The notes under the pieces: generated by a model
Seen by the model: only the letters and a program-made list of their open reading frames with translations
Database searches by the model: none
What the model was told of the DNA's origin: nothing
Position numbers and translations under genes: made by a program
From: Qipengyuania sphaerica
GTDB lineage: Bacteria > Pseudomonadota > Alphaproteobacteria > Sphingomonadales > Sphingomonadaceae
NCBI RefSeq assembly: GCF_019711595.1
Contig: NZ_JAIGNR010000003.1
Span: 186,001 to 250,000 of the forward strand
Direction: 5' to 3'
Length of the DNA: 64,000 bases
Part shown: in pieces, positions 33,151 through 41,210 of the stretch
Numbering within the stretch: the stretch's first letter is position 1
Layout of the letters: each line of letters begins with the position of its first letter

Positions 33151-34731
33151 TCAGGATACCTGCCGAGGCTTGTCGAGCTTGTCGATTTCGCGCTCCGGCT
33201 CTTCCGTCGCGGCTTCGTCTGCTGTCGGGGTAAGGTCGGCCAGCGCCGCGCCTTCCTCGACATCGCGCAGGGTGCCCAGCGCGCTGCGGAACCGCTCGAG
33301 TTCCTCGCCCGAAAGCTGCTTGCGGGTGACGAAGCTGACCGAGCTCGGATTCACCGCCCGCCCGCCGCGATACATTTCGTAATGAAGGTGCGGCCCGGTC
33401 GACAGGCCGGTCGAGCCGACATAGCCGATGACCTGCCCGCGCCGGACATTGGCCCCACGGCGCACTGCGATACGGCTCATGTGGCAATAGCGGGTGTCGA
33501 TCCCGTTGGCGTGGCGCAGGCGCACGGCATTGCCGCACCCCCCCGCACGGCCGGCGCTGGTCACGCGGCCATCGGTCACGGCGACGATCGGTGTCCCGTA
33601 ACTTGCCTTGAAATCGACGCCTGCGTGCATGCGGCGATAGCCGAGAACCGGGTGGCGGCGCATGCCGTAGTTCGAGGTCTTGCGACCCGGAACGGGGGCA
33701 ACGAGGCCGCCCTTCTCCTCGCCCTGGCCATCGGCATCGAAGAAATCGCCATCCTTGCCCCAGCGCATCAGCTGGACCGAACGGCGCGAACCGCGTTCGA
33801 GCCCGGCGAAAAGCAGCTGGCCCGCCTGACGCTCGCCCGTGGCGGCGCGGCGGTGCGAGACGATGATGTCGAACTTGTCAGAAGCGCGCACTTCGCGCTG
33901 GAGGTTCACTTCGCCGCCGACCGCCTTGATATATTGCTGGACCGCGCTTGCGGGAGCGCCGGCTGCGCGGGCCGAACGGTAGAGGCTGTCGCCCACCGTG
34001 CCGCGGATCCGTAGCGGGGTCTCGTCGACGCGGATGATTCGTCGGGTGAGGTTGAGCGGGCCACCCTCGTCGAGCCGTTCGACCTTGAGTTCGAGATCGA
34101 AACGGGCGCGGAAGCTCAGCCTGTCGAGCGGGCGCGTTTCACCCGGTGCGGGGCGGCGACCGAGAGTGATGTCGATCTGCGTGCCCGGCTCCAGGTCGTC
34201 CAGCGCGACCGCATTGCCGATCAGCGCCTCGACCTGGGCTGCCTCGGCATTGCCGATGCCGGCCCGGCGCAGGGTACGCTCGAGGCTGTCTCCGCGTCCG
34301 AGCGTGGCGAGCATCTGCATCTGCGGACGTTCGGGCGCTTCGGCGAGCGGGCGGACGAGCGCGCCCGGCCCCATCTTGCGACCCGTATCCGCCCCGAGGC
34401 CGAGCGGCATGATCGTGTTGGCGCGATATTCGCTGCGGACCGAGGCATCGTCTGGCAGCGGCGAGGCGGCTTCGAGCGGTGCGAAATCGGGCCAGAATGC
34501 CAGTGCGACCACGGTGAGGCCGACGAAGGTACCCATACCGCGAAACCAGCGCCTGGAGCCGATGTCGGCCCCGAGGTCCGGCGCGATGTCGAGATTCTCG
34601 ATGCGGGCATAAAGCCGGTCACGCAATTCGGCGAAGGTTACCGAGCGTTCGGGTTCGCTGGCAGGCGCGCCGCCGAGCCCGGCAACGGTCTGTTTCTTAC
34701 CCTTCGTTTTGCGGTCGATGGAAAGCTCCAC
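33151..34731 (-). CDS. M23 metallopeptidase with membrane anchor
   Basis: The 526-residue protein has a cytoplasmic N-terminus, one membrane helix (about 66-84, GTFVGLTVVALAFW), a large periplasmic region with LysM/OapA-like parts (GDSLERTLRRAGI, GTQIDITLG), and an M23 domain (about 355-475) with complete zinc ligands HAGVDF and HLHYEM. It should be a D,D-endopeptidase acting on peptidoglycan crosslinks, comparable to MepM. GTG start at 34731. It is the third M23-type gene in the window. Confidence 0.9.
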   Translation of the reverse strand: MELSIDRKTKGKKQTVAGLGGAPASEPERSVTFAELRDRLYARIENLDIAPDLGADIGSRRWFRGMGTFVGLTVVALAFWPDFAPLEAASPLPDDASVRSEYRANTIMPLGLGADTGRKMGPGALVRPLAEAPERPQMQMLATLGRGDSLERTLRRAGIGNAEAAQVEALIGNAVALDDLEPGTQIDITLGRRPAPGETRPLDRLSFRARFDLELKVERLDEGGPLNLTRRIIRVDETPLRIRGTVGDSLYRSARAAGAPASAVQQYIKAVGGEVNLQREVRASDKFDIIVSHRRAATGERQAGQLLFAGLERGSRRSVQLMRWGKDGDFFDADGQGEEKGGLVAPVPGRKTSNYGMRRHPVLGYRRMHAGVDFKASYGTPIVAVTDGRVTSAGRAGGCGNAVRLRHANGIDTRYCHMSRIAVRRGANVRRGQVIGYVGSTGLSTGPHLHYEMYRGGRAVNPSSVSFVTRKQLSGEELERFRSALGTLRDVEEGAALADLTPTADEAATEEPEREIDKLDKPRQVS

Positions 34732-34928
34732 CCCTGCCCCTCGTCAACTTGCTCCGCGCTCCTATCCAGAATGCTGCGCGGGTGTTTCGCCTTGATTGCC
34801 GGTTTTAATGGATAAACAAAGTGAAAATCCCCTTAACCATGGGCAAAAGGATCCCTGATAACGGCGAAACGTGGGCAGGATCGGCCTGCCGGTTGCACCG
34901 TGCGGGTCGCGCTGCCACCTAGAGACCA

Positions 34929-37442
34929 GTGACAGACGCCACGATCAAGGCGGTCCTCGGGCCCACCAATACCGGCAAGACGCACCTCGCCATCGAACGC
35001 CTGTGCGCGCATTCGAGCGGCGCGATGGGCTTCCCGCTCCGCCTTCTGGCACGCGAAGTTTACGACCGTGTAGTGGCGATCAAGGGCGACAAGGAGGTCG
35101 CTCTGATCACCGGTGAAGAGCGGATCGAGCCGCCTAACGCCCGTTACCTGTGCTGCACCGTCGAGGCGATGCCGCGAAGCGCGAACGAGCGGGCTTTCGT
35201 CGCGCTCGACGAAGCCCAGCTTGCCGCCGACCGCGAGCGCGGTCACATTTTCACCGACCGCCTGCTCAATGCGCGGGGACGCGAAGAGACCATGCTGCTC
35301 GGCGCCGCGACGCTCGAACCGATGGTGAGGGCACTGCTGCCCAAAGCCGAGATCTCCGAAAGACCGCGCTTTTCCACGCTCACCCATATTGGCCCGCGCA
35401 AATTGTCGCGCCTGCCGCCCAGGAGCGCCATCGTCGCTTTCAGCGCAGAGCAAGTCTACGCCGTGGCGGAAATGCTCCGGCGCTTCCGCGGAGGGGCGGC
35501 GGTGGTGATGGGCGCGCTTTCACCGGAAACACGCAATCGTCAGGTCGAATTGTTCCAGAATGGTGAAGTCGATTACATTGTCGCAACCGACGCCATCGGC
35601 ATGGGACTGAATCTGGACGTCAATCACGTCGCTTTTGCCGGACTGACGAAGTTCGATGGCGTTCGCATGAGGCGACTCCATCCCGCTGAAATGGCTCAGA
35701 TTGCCGGGCGCGCAGGACGACACCAGCGCGATGGCACCTTCGGCACGCTGGCGGGCGGTGGCAGCAAGGCGGGGCCGGCGCCAGAGTTCACCGACGAAGA
35801 AATCTACGCAATCGAGGAGCACCGCTTCGCGCCGATCACCAAGCTGTTCTGGCGCGAGCCCGTGCCGCGGTTCAATTCTCTCGGCACGCTGATTGCCGAT
35901 CTCGAAAGCCCGCCGCAACACGAGGTCCTGCGCTTAGCCCCCGAAGCCATCGACCTTGCTACCCTCAAACGCCTCGCCGACGAACCGTTCGCGGAATCGA
36001 TCCGCGGGCCCGGGCAGGTGCGCCGGTTCTGGGAAGCCTGCTCGCTACCCGATTTCCGCCAGCGGGGCCCCGACGTCCACGCCCGCTTCGTCGCGCGGCT
36101 GTGGCAGGATTTGCAGCAGGGGTATATCGGGGCCGACTATGTCGCCGCGCGCATCTCCGAACTCGACAACACCAGCGGGGACATCGATACGCTGCAGGGC
36201 CGCATCGCCGCGATTCGCAGCTGGGCCTATATCTGCCAGCGCCCCGACTGGGTGCTCGCCCGCGACGAAATGGCGGCGCGCGCACGCGGGGTCGAAGCCA
36301 AGCTGTCCGATGCCCTGCACGCGCGGCTTACCGAAAGATTCGTCAACCGAAGGACTGCCATACTGATGAAATCGCTGGGACAGGACGCATCCATGCTCCC
36401 GATTACCTTGGGTGAAGACGGCACGCTGCTGGTCGAGGACGAGGCGCTGGGCAAGGTCGAGGGCTTCCGCTTTTCGGTCGATCCTGCCGCCACGCATGAA
36501 GACCGCAAGATGATGCTCGCCGCCGCCGAAAAGGCGCTGCCCCGTATCCTCGGCGAAAAGGCCGAGGCGCTGGCTGCTTCGGACATGGCCGATGTCCAAC
36601 TGACCAAGGGTGCGATAAGGTGGAACGGCCAGATGCTGGCGAAGCTTCAGCCGCGCGAGGGCCAGTTCAAGCCTGCGATCGAACCTTCGCGCGAAGTTGC
36701 TGTCCTGCCAGAGAAAGCGCGCAAATCCCTCATGGATGCGCTCGACAACTGGCTCGACAAACAGCTCGAACCGCTCGAGCCATTGCGCCGGATGCATATC
36801 GCCTCCGCCAATCCCGAAGCCGGTTCGCAGGCCCGCGCTCTCCTGCTCAACCTTATCGCGGGACATGGCTTCGTAACCCGCGAGAAGGCGGGCATCGAGC
36901 ACCTTCCGAAGGAGATGCGGCCCTTCCTGCGCAAGATCGGCGTCACTTTCGGCGCGCTCGACATCTTTGCACCGATGTTGCTCAAGCCTGCACCGCGCCA
37001 GCTGCTCAGCTCAGTTGGTATCGATCGCCGTCCGCTGCAGGCGGCGATGCTCCCGGTTATTCCGGACGCGAAGAAACTGCCCGCCGGCTATCGCCATGCA
37101 GGATCGCAGGCGATCCGCCTCGACCTGGCGGAGAAGGTCTTCCGCGCCGCGCACGAGGCACGCACCAAGGCCGACAAGAGCCGCAAGTTCCGGCTAAACC
37201 TGGCCCTGCCGGTTTCGATCGGCCTGGAGGAAAAGAACGCCGAACGCCTGCTCGGCCAGGCCGGTTTCCGCGTCCAGCGCGCCAATCCGTTGGAAGAAGG
37301 CGTTTTCGGGCCTCCGCGGCCCGACATCTGGGAATGGCGCCCCTCGCGCCGCAAGCAGCAGCGCCAGCAGCCGCAGCGGGGCCAGGCACCACGCGAAGGC
37401 AGCGCCTTTGCCGGGCTTGCCGATTTGATGAAGCAAGGCTGA
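34929..37442 (+). CDS. SUV3-like DExH RNA helicase
   Basis: The protein resembles mitochondrial SUV3, an NTP-dependent RNA/DNA helicase of the degradosome. The 837-residue chain has Walker A GPTNTGKT (10-17), a DEAQ motif (VALDEAQLAADRERG), ATDAIGMGLNLDVNHV and QIAGRAGRHQRDG (motif VI). A long C-terminal part ends in a basic Gln/Arg-rich tail (SRRKQQRQQPQRGQ). The start is GTG at 34929. It precedes an S4 RNA-binding gene by 3 bp, supporting an RNA role. Confidence 0.88.
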   Translation: MTDATIKAVLGPTNTGKTHLAIERLCAHSSGAMGFPLRLLAREVYDRVVAIKGDKEVALITGEERIEPPNARYLCCTVEAMPRSANERAFVALDEAQLAADRERGHIFTDRLLNARGREETMLLGAATLEPMVRALLPKAEISERPRFSTLTHIGPRKLSRLPPRSAIVAFSAEQVYAVAEMLRRFRGGAAVVMGALSPETRNRQVELFQNGEVDYIVATDAIGMGLNLDVNHVAFAGLTKFDGVRMRRLHPAEMAQIAGRAGRHQRDGTFGTLAGGGSKAGPAPEFTDEEIYAIEEHRFAPITKLFWREPVPRFNSLGTLIADLESPPQHEVLRLAPEAIDLATLKRLADEPFAESIRGPGQVRRFWEACSLPDFRQRGPDVHARFVARLWQDLQQGYIGADYVAARISELDNTSGDIDTLQGRIAAIRSWAYICQRPDWVLARDEMAARARGVEAKLSDALHARLTERFVNRRTAILMKSLGQDASMLPITLGEDGTLLVEDEALGKVEGFRFSVDPAATHEDRKMMLAAAEKALPRILGEKAEALAASDMADVQLTKGAIRWNGQMLAKLQPREGQFKPAIEPSREVAVLPEKARKSLMDALDNWLDKQLEPLEPLRRMHIASANPEAGSQARALLLNLIAGHGFVTREKAGIEHLPKEMRPFLRKIGVTFGALDIFAPMLLKPAPRQLLSSVGIDRRPLQAAMLPVIPDAKKLPAGYRHAGSQAIRLDLAEKVFRAAHEARTKADKSRKFRLNLALPVSIGLEEKNAERLLGQAGFRVQRANPLEEGVFGPPRPDIWEWRPSRRKQQRQQPQRGQAPREGSAFAGLADLMKQG

Positions 37443-37445
37443 GGC

Positions 37446-37703
37446 TTGCGGATCGACCGCCTGCTCTGCTTCCTGCGCTTCGTGCGCACCCGCAGCGCGG
37501 CCCGCAAGCTGGTCGACGAGGGCCATATCCGCCTTAATGGCGAACGCGTGATCCGCGCCAGCCGCGATATCGCAGCCGGCGATGTCCTCACGCTGCCGCT
37601 GGGCAAGACGGTGCGCCTCGTCGAAGTGCTATCGCTTCCCGAGCGCCGCGGACCACCCAGAGAAGCGCAGGAATGTTATCGGGAACTTGACCCCGGCGCA
37701 TGA
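37446..37703 (+). CDS. S4-domain RNA-binding protein (Hsp15-like)
   Basis: This 85-residue protein is essentially one S4 domain (MRIDRLLCFLRFVRTRSAA.., VDEGHIRLNGERV..). Hsp15-type proteins bind stalled 50S subunits with nascent chains. The start is TTG at 37446, 3 bp after the helicase stop, and no better start exists. Its C-terminus is short compared with E. coli HslR (133 residues). Confidence 0.85.
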   Translation: MRIDRLLCFLRFVRTRSAARKLVDEGHIRLNGERVIRASRDIAAGDVLTLPLGKTVRLVEVLSLPERRGPPREAQECYRELDPGA

Positions 37704-37752
37704 ATAGCCATAGCAGCGGGACAAACACTGCCAGAGAGGGAAACTTCGGCCC

Positions 37753-38091
37753 ATGACCTATGTCGTCACCGACGCGTGTATCAAATGCAAATATACCGAC
37801 TGCGTCGAGGTCTGCCCGGTCGACTGCTTCTATGAGGGCGAGAACATGCTCGTCATCAACCCGTCGGAATGCATCGATTGCGGCGTGTGCGAACCCGAAT
37901 GTCCGGCCGAGGCGATCCTGCCCGATACCGAGGACAATCTCGAAAAGTGGCTCGAACTGAACACCAAGTTCAGCGCCGAATGGCCCAACATCACGCAGAG
38001 CAAAGAAGCGCCTGCCGATGCCGACGAGCACAAGGGCGAAGAGGGCAAGTACGAGAAGTTCTTCAGCGCCGAGCCTGGTGAAGGCGACTGA
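37753..38091 (+). CDS. fdxA: Ferredoxin FdxA (7Fe type)
   Basis: This 112-residue ferredoxin carries cysteines at 9, 12, 17, 21, 25 and 40, 43, 46, 50, the pattern of 3Fe-4S/4Fe-4S ferredoxins ([14 protein letters not shown] and [12 protein letters not shown]). The acidic C-terminal half (ending in EPGEGD) is typical of alphaproteobacterial FdxA. It probably shuttles electrons in the cytosol; the partner is unknown. It lies between the S4 protein and CarD, an order common in alphaproteobacteria. Confidence 0.94.
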   Translation: MTYVVTDACIKCKYTDCVEVCPVDCFYEGENMLVINPSECIDCGVCEPECPAEAILPDTEDNLEKWLELNTKFSAEWPNITQSKEAPADADEHKGEEGKYEKFFSAEPGEGD

Positions 38092-38378
38092 TTCGCGGCG
38101 GGCGGCGCCGCAGCCGCGGATTTCCGCCCTATTCGATAGTTACCGTCCGTAAAACGCCCTGCCGGGGCGATTGTATTAGCGACTCGCAATTTTCCACATG
38201 TTGTGCTATATAATGCAACAACTGCACCGCTTTGCTGCGTGCAGATGTGAGAATTGAAAGGTCCGCACTACCCCGCAACGCTACAAGAGGAAAACGCCCG
38301 CGTGTCGCTCCGAGGCTCGCGGACCGGTCCTTCTGTGACGCTGCAGCCCCCTCGCGGTCCTGACGAAAGGATTGATGC
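38092..38378. other. fdxA-carD intergenic region
   Basis: This 287-bp gap has a GC-rich first part with inverted repeats (GGCGGGCGGCGCCGCAGCCGC) directly after fdxA, which may stop transcription although a T-run is missing. An AT-rich patch with a perfect TATAAT follows, and then a roughly 160-bp leader to carD. No RNA gene is recognisable. Confidence 0.4.
38186..38214 (+). promoter_or_regulatory. Candidate carD promoter
   Basis: TATAAT at 38209-38214 is a perfect -10 hexamer in the only AT-rich stretch of the gap. The -35 region (GCAATT at 38186-38191, 17 bp away) is poor. This would give a long carD leader of about 158 nt. Confidence 0.35.
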
Positions 38379-38912
38379 ATGGCGAGCAAGGCAGACGCCT
38401 TCGACGTTGGCGATTACGTTGTTTACCCCAAGCACGGCGTTGGCCGTGTCATCGAGCTCCAGAGCGAGGAAATCGCCGGTATGCAGCTCGATCTCTATGT
38501 CCTCCGTTTCGAAAAAGAGCGCATGACGCTCCGCGTTCCGGTCAACAAGGTTGAATCGATCGGCATGCGCAAGCTCTCCAGCGACAAGAAGCTGAAAGAG
38601 GCGATGGAAACGCTCAAGGGCAAGCCCAAGGTCAAGCGCACCATGTGGAGCCGCCGCGCACAGGAATACGAAGCCAAGATCAACTCGGGCGAAATCGTCC
38701 TGATTGCCGAAGTCACGCGCGACCTCTTCCGCCCCGACGACCAGCCGGAGCAGAGCTATTCGGAGCGCCAGATCTTCGAAGCGGCCTCCAGTCGCCTCGC
38801 CCGTGAACTCGCGGCGATGGAAAAGACCGACGAGCCGACCGCCCTGGAAAAGATCCTCGACGTTCTGCGCGAACATGCGCCGCAATATTACGAGAACACC
38901 GAAGACGCCTGA
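38379..38912 (+). CDS. carD: CarD-family RNA polymerase-binding regulator
   Basis: CarD/CdnL binds the RNA polymerase beta subunit and stabilises open promoter complexes, especially at rRNA promoters. The 177-residue protein has the Tudor-like RNA polymerase interaction domain (about 8-65: FDVGDYVVYPKHGVGRVIEL, LRFEKERMTLRVPV) and a helical DNA-binding C-terminus with WSRRAQEYEAKINSG and the conserved Trp. It has a long leader and its own strong terminator. Confidence 0.95.
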   Translation: MASKADAFDVGDYVVYPKHGVGRVIELQSEEIAGMQLDLYVLRFEKERMTLRVPVNKVESIGMRKLSSDKKLKEAMETLKGKPKVKRTMWSRRAQEYEAKINSGEIVLIAEVTRDLFRPDDQPEQSYSERQIFEAASSRLARELAAMEKTDEPTALEKILDVLREHAPQYYENTEDA

Positions 38913-38941
38913 TCGACAGGCGACAGAGTGAACTCGACGAA

Positions 38942-38974
38942 GGGGCCGCTCCGTAAGGGGCGGCCCTTTTTCTT
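38942..38974 (+). terminator. Intrinsic terminator of carD
   Basis: GGGCCGCTCC, GTAA, GGGGCGGCCC forms a long stem followed by TTTTTCTTT, 30 bp after the stop. Its stem matches the TrcR leader hairpin (16210-16231) almost base for base. Confidence 0.92.
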
Positions 38975-38978
38975 TGCC

Positions 38979-39007
38979 TTGAACATGGTCCTTCGCTGTA
39001 TTATATC
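38979..39007 (+). promoter_or_regulatory. Candidate promoter of the GIN-domain lipoprotein gene
   Basis: TTGAAC (38979-38984), 17 bp, TATATC (39002-39007), directly after the carD terminator and 45 bp before the ATG at 39052. Confidence 0.55.
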
Positions 39008-39051
39008 GCCAACACGCTAATCGTATGGCAGGCGAACAGGAAGGACGAGAT

Positions 39052-39855
39052 ATGTTTCACAAGGTCTTGAAGGGCGTGGCACCGCTGGCGGCATTGGCGG
39101 CTGGCGCCTTCCTCGCCGGATGCAACGGCAATATCACCATCGGCGACGGCAAGGGCGTGCCGCTGGCCGAACTCGACCAGGGCGGCGCGGCCCCGACCGA
39201 GCTGGTGCTTGCCGGGCCCGACGATGTCGTGGTCACGGAGGGCAAAACGCTGGCGATCGACGTGTCCGGCGACGAGCGCGCTGTCGACGCGTTACGCTTC
39301 ACGCTCGACGACGGCGCTCTGGGCGTGATGCGCGACAAGGATGCCGAAAAGAACATCGGCAAGGCCACGGTTCGCGTGACCATGCCCAGCCTCACCGCCA
39401 TCGTGATCGCCGGATCGGGCAGCGTCGAGGCCGCCAGCATGAGCGGCAATATCGACGTGACGATCGCCGGATCGGGCAAGGCAAAGGTCGCCAGCGTCGA
39501 AGCCGACACTTTCGACATGACCATCGCCGGATCGGGTGATTTCTCCGCGGCGGGCAGCGCAAACAGCCTCGACTTGACCATCGCCGGTTCCGGATCGGGC
39601 AAGATGGCGGGGCTCAGGGTCGAGCGCGCGGATGTCACCGTAGCGGGTTCGGGTGATGCCGAGTTCGATTCGGACGGCAACGTCGATGCCACGATCATGG
39701 GCTCCGGCACCGTAACCGTTAACGGCAATGCCGATTGCACGATCCAGTCGATGGGTTCGGGCAAGCTGAATTGCCGCGGCGGTTCGACCTCGGAAAAGGC
39801 CCGCACCGCAAAGGCACCCAAGGCTCCCAAACCACCGAAGGCGCCTGACGCCTAA
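39052..39855 (+). CDS. Lipoprotein with DUF2807 (GIN) beta-helix
   Basis: The 267-residue protein has a lipoprotein signal ending AAGAFLAGC (Cys about 23). A repetitive region follows in which I/VAGSG or MGSG recurs seven times every 18-20 residues (from about 119 to 237). This is the pattern of the putative auto-transporter adhesin head GIN domain, a right-handed beta-helix. The tail is Lys/Pro/Ala-rich (KAPKAPKPPKAPDA). AAGGACGAGA precedes the ATG; an upstream ATG at 39025 is less likely. The function is unknown, possibly an envelope or surface structural role. Confidence 0.82.
   Translation: MFHKVLKGVAPLAALAAGAFLAGCNGNITIGDGKGVPLAELDQGGAAPTELVLAGPDDVVVTEGKTLAIDVSGDERAVDALRFTLDDGALGVMRDKDAEKNIGKATVRVTMPSLTAIVIAGSGSVEAASMSGNIDVTIAGSGKAKVASVEADTFDMTIAGSGDFSAAGSANSLDLTIAGSGSGKMAGLRVERADVTVAGSGDAEFDSDGNVDATIMGSGTVTVNGNADCTIQSMGSGKLNCRGGSTSEKARTAKAPKAPKPPKAPDA
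39406..39762 (+). repeat. Seven in-gene repeats encoding (I/V)AGSG turns
   Basis: Copies start at 39406, 39463, 39523, 39580, 39640, 39694 and 39748. The first three are nearly identical at DNA level (ATCGCCGGATCGGG), then they diverge. Spacing is 54-60 bp, one beta-helix turn each. Confidence 0.85.
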
Positions 39856-39911
39856 TTCACCGAATACTCACGAAAACTGCTATAGGCGGCGCATCGAAAG
39901 GATTTATCCCG

Positions 39912-40241
39912 ATGCGTCGCCTTAGTTTTATCGCCCTTCCCCTTGCCGCCCTGTCGCTCGGCGGCTGCCTCGGCACCGTTGCCGATGTCGTGACCGCGCC
40001 GGTCAAGGTGGTCAGCAAAGGCGTGGATCTCGCCACCACCAGCCAGTCAGAAGCCGACGAGAAGCGCGGCCGCGAACTGCGCCAGCGCGAAGAGCGGCTC
40101 GGCAAGCTCGAGCGCGAATATGCCAAGCAACTCGACGAGTGTAACGAGGGCAACCGGCGCGCCTGTGACGAGGCCCGCCAGACCTATGCCGAAATGCAGC
40201 AGATCATCCCCACCATCCCGGTCGAGCCCGAAGAGGATTAA
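39912..40241 (+). CDS. Small hypothetical lipoprotein with coiled coil
   Basis: This 109-residue protein has a lipoprotein signal (LAALSLGGC, Cys19), then a short hydrophobic/basic part and a charged predicted coiled coil (RGRELRQREERLGKLEREY..). Two further Cys (CNEGNRRAC) could form a disulfide. I do not recognise a function. It ends 4 bp inside the convergent tsaC-type gene. Confidence 0.75.
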   Translation: MRRLSFIALPLAALSLGGCLGTVADVVTAPVKVVSKGVDLATTSQSEADEKRGRELRQREERLGKLEREYAKQLDECNEGNRRACDEARQTYAEMQQIIPTIPVEPEED

Positions 40242-41164
40242 TCGGGCGGAGTGGCAGCGCGGCGCAGGCGGTCGTTGATCGCCTTGCCGATTCCGGTCTC
40301 CGGAACCGGGGCGACCGCGATGCGCGGCTTTTTAGATGCCGCTGCCAAGTGAAGGCAGGCATAGAGGCGTGACGCCGCCTCGTCCAAATCGCCTTCAGGA
40401 GACAGCGAGCAATCGCCTTTAACCTCCGAAAACCCAATTATAAACTCATCCCGGTCCGCACTAGTGACGTCGAGACGTACAGGCTTTCCCGGCGCATAAT
40501 GGCTTGCGAGCTGTCCAGGCGCCTCGATTCCGCCTTCCGATAGCCGGGCGGCAATTTCGAGCGGCCCGGGACGCAAGATTTCGATCTCCCCGCCCTCGCG
40601 CACGGCCACGATCGTCGATTCCACCCCGGCTTTGCACGCACCGCCATCGATCACGGCGTCGATCCTGCCGTCGAGCGAGGCCAGCACATGGGCTGCCGTC
40701 GTCGGGCTGATGAAGCCGCTGCGGTTAGCCGATGGAGCCGCCAGAGGAAAGTCGATCTCACGCAAAATATCGCGCATAACTGGATGATTAGGCATGCGAA
40801 TTGCCACGGTATCGAGCCCTGCCGTCACGGCCGGCGCCAGGCTGGCGTCGCGGCGGCGCGGCAGGACCAGCGTCAGCGGCCCCGGCCAATATTTGACCGC
40901 CAATGTTTCGGCGGTGTCGTCGAATACAGCTATTTCGCGCGCCGCATCGAGCGATGCCACATGGACAATCAAGGGATTGAAGCTCGGCCTTCCCTTGGCT
41001 TCGTAAATTCTCGCCGCCGCGTCCGCGCGGTCGGCCCTTGCTGCCAATCCGTAGACCGTCTCGGTCGGCACTGCGACGAGACCGCCATCGCGCAGGATTG
41101 CGGCGGCACGCGCAATGCCCCCCTCGTCGCTTCCGAGCGTTTCCGTAGCGTATTTGCCGCCCAT
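40238..41164 (-). CDS. L-threonylcarbamoyladenylate synthase (Sua5 type)
   Basis: The enzyme makes threonylcarbamoyl-AMP from Thr, bicarbonate and ATP for the t6A37 tRNA modification. The N-terminal YrdC domain shows GGLVAVPTETVYGLAARAD, KGRPSFNPLIVH and FPLAAPSANRSG. Its 308 residues include the extra C-terminal Sua5 domain (from about 215), so it is the long Sua5 form rather than short TsaC. It diverges from the acyl-CoA dehydrogenase gene with 46 bp between them. Confidence 0.93.
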   Translation of the reverse strand: MGGKYATETLGSDEGGIARAAAILRDGGLVAVPTETVYGLAARADRADAAARIYEAKGRPSFNPLIVHVASLDAAREIAVFDDTAETLAVKYWPGPLTLVLPRRRDASLAPAVTAGLDTVAIRMPNHPVMRDILREIDFPLAAPSANRSGFISPTTAAHVLASLDGRIDAVIDGGACKAGVESTIVAVREGGEIEILRPGPLEIAARLSEGGIEAPGQLASHYAPGKPVRLDVTSADRDEFIIGFSEVKGDCSLSPEGDLDEAASRLYACLHLAAASKKPRIAVAPVPETGIGKAINDRLRRAATPPD

Positions 41165-41210
41165 GCCCGCGCGCTATATCTGCAGGAACGCAAAGCCAAG
41201 AGGATAAGAC

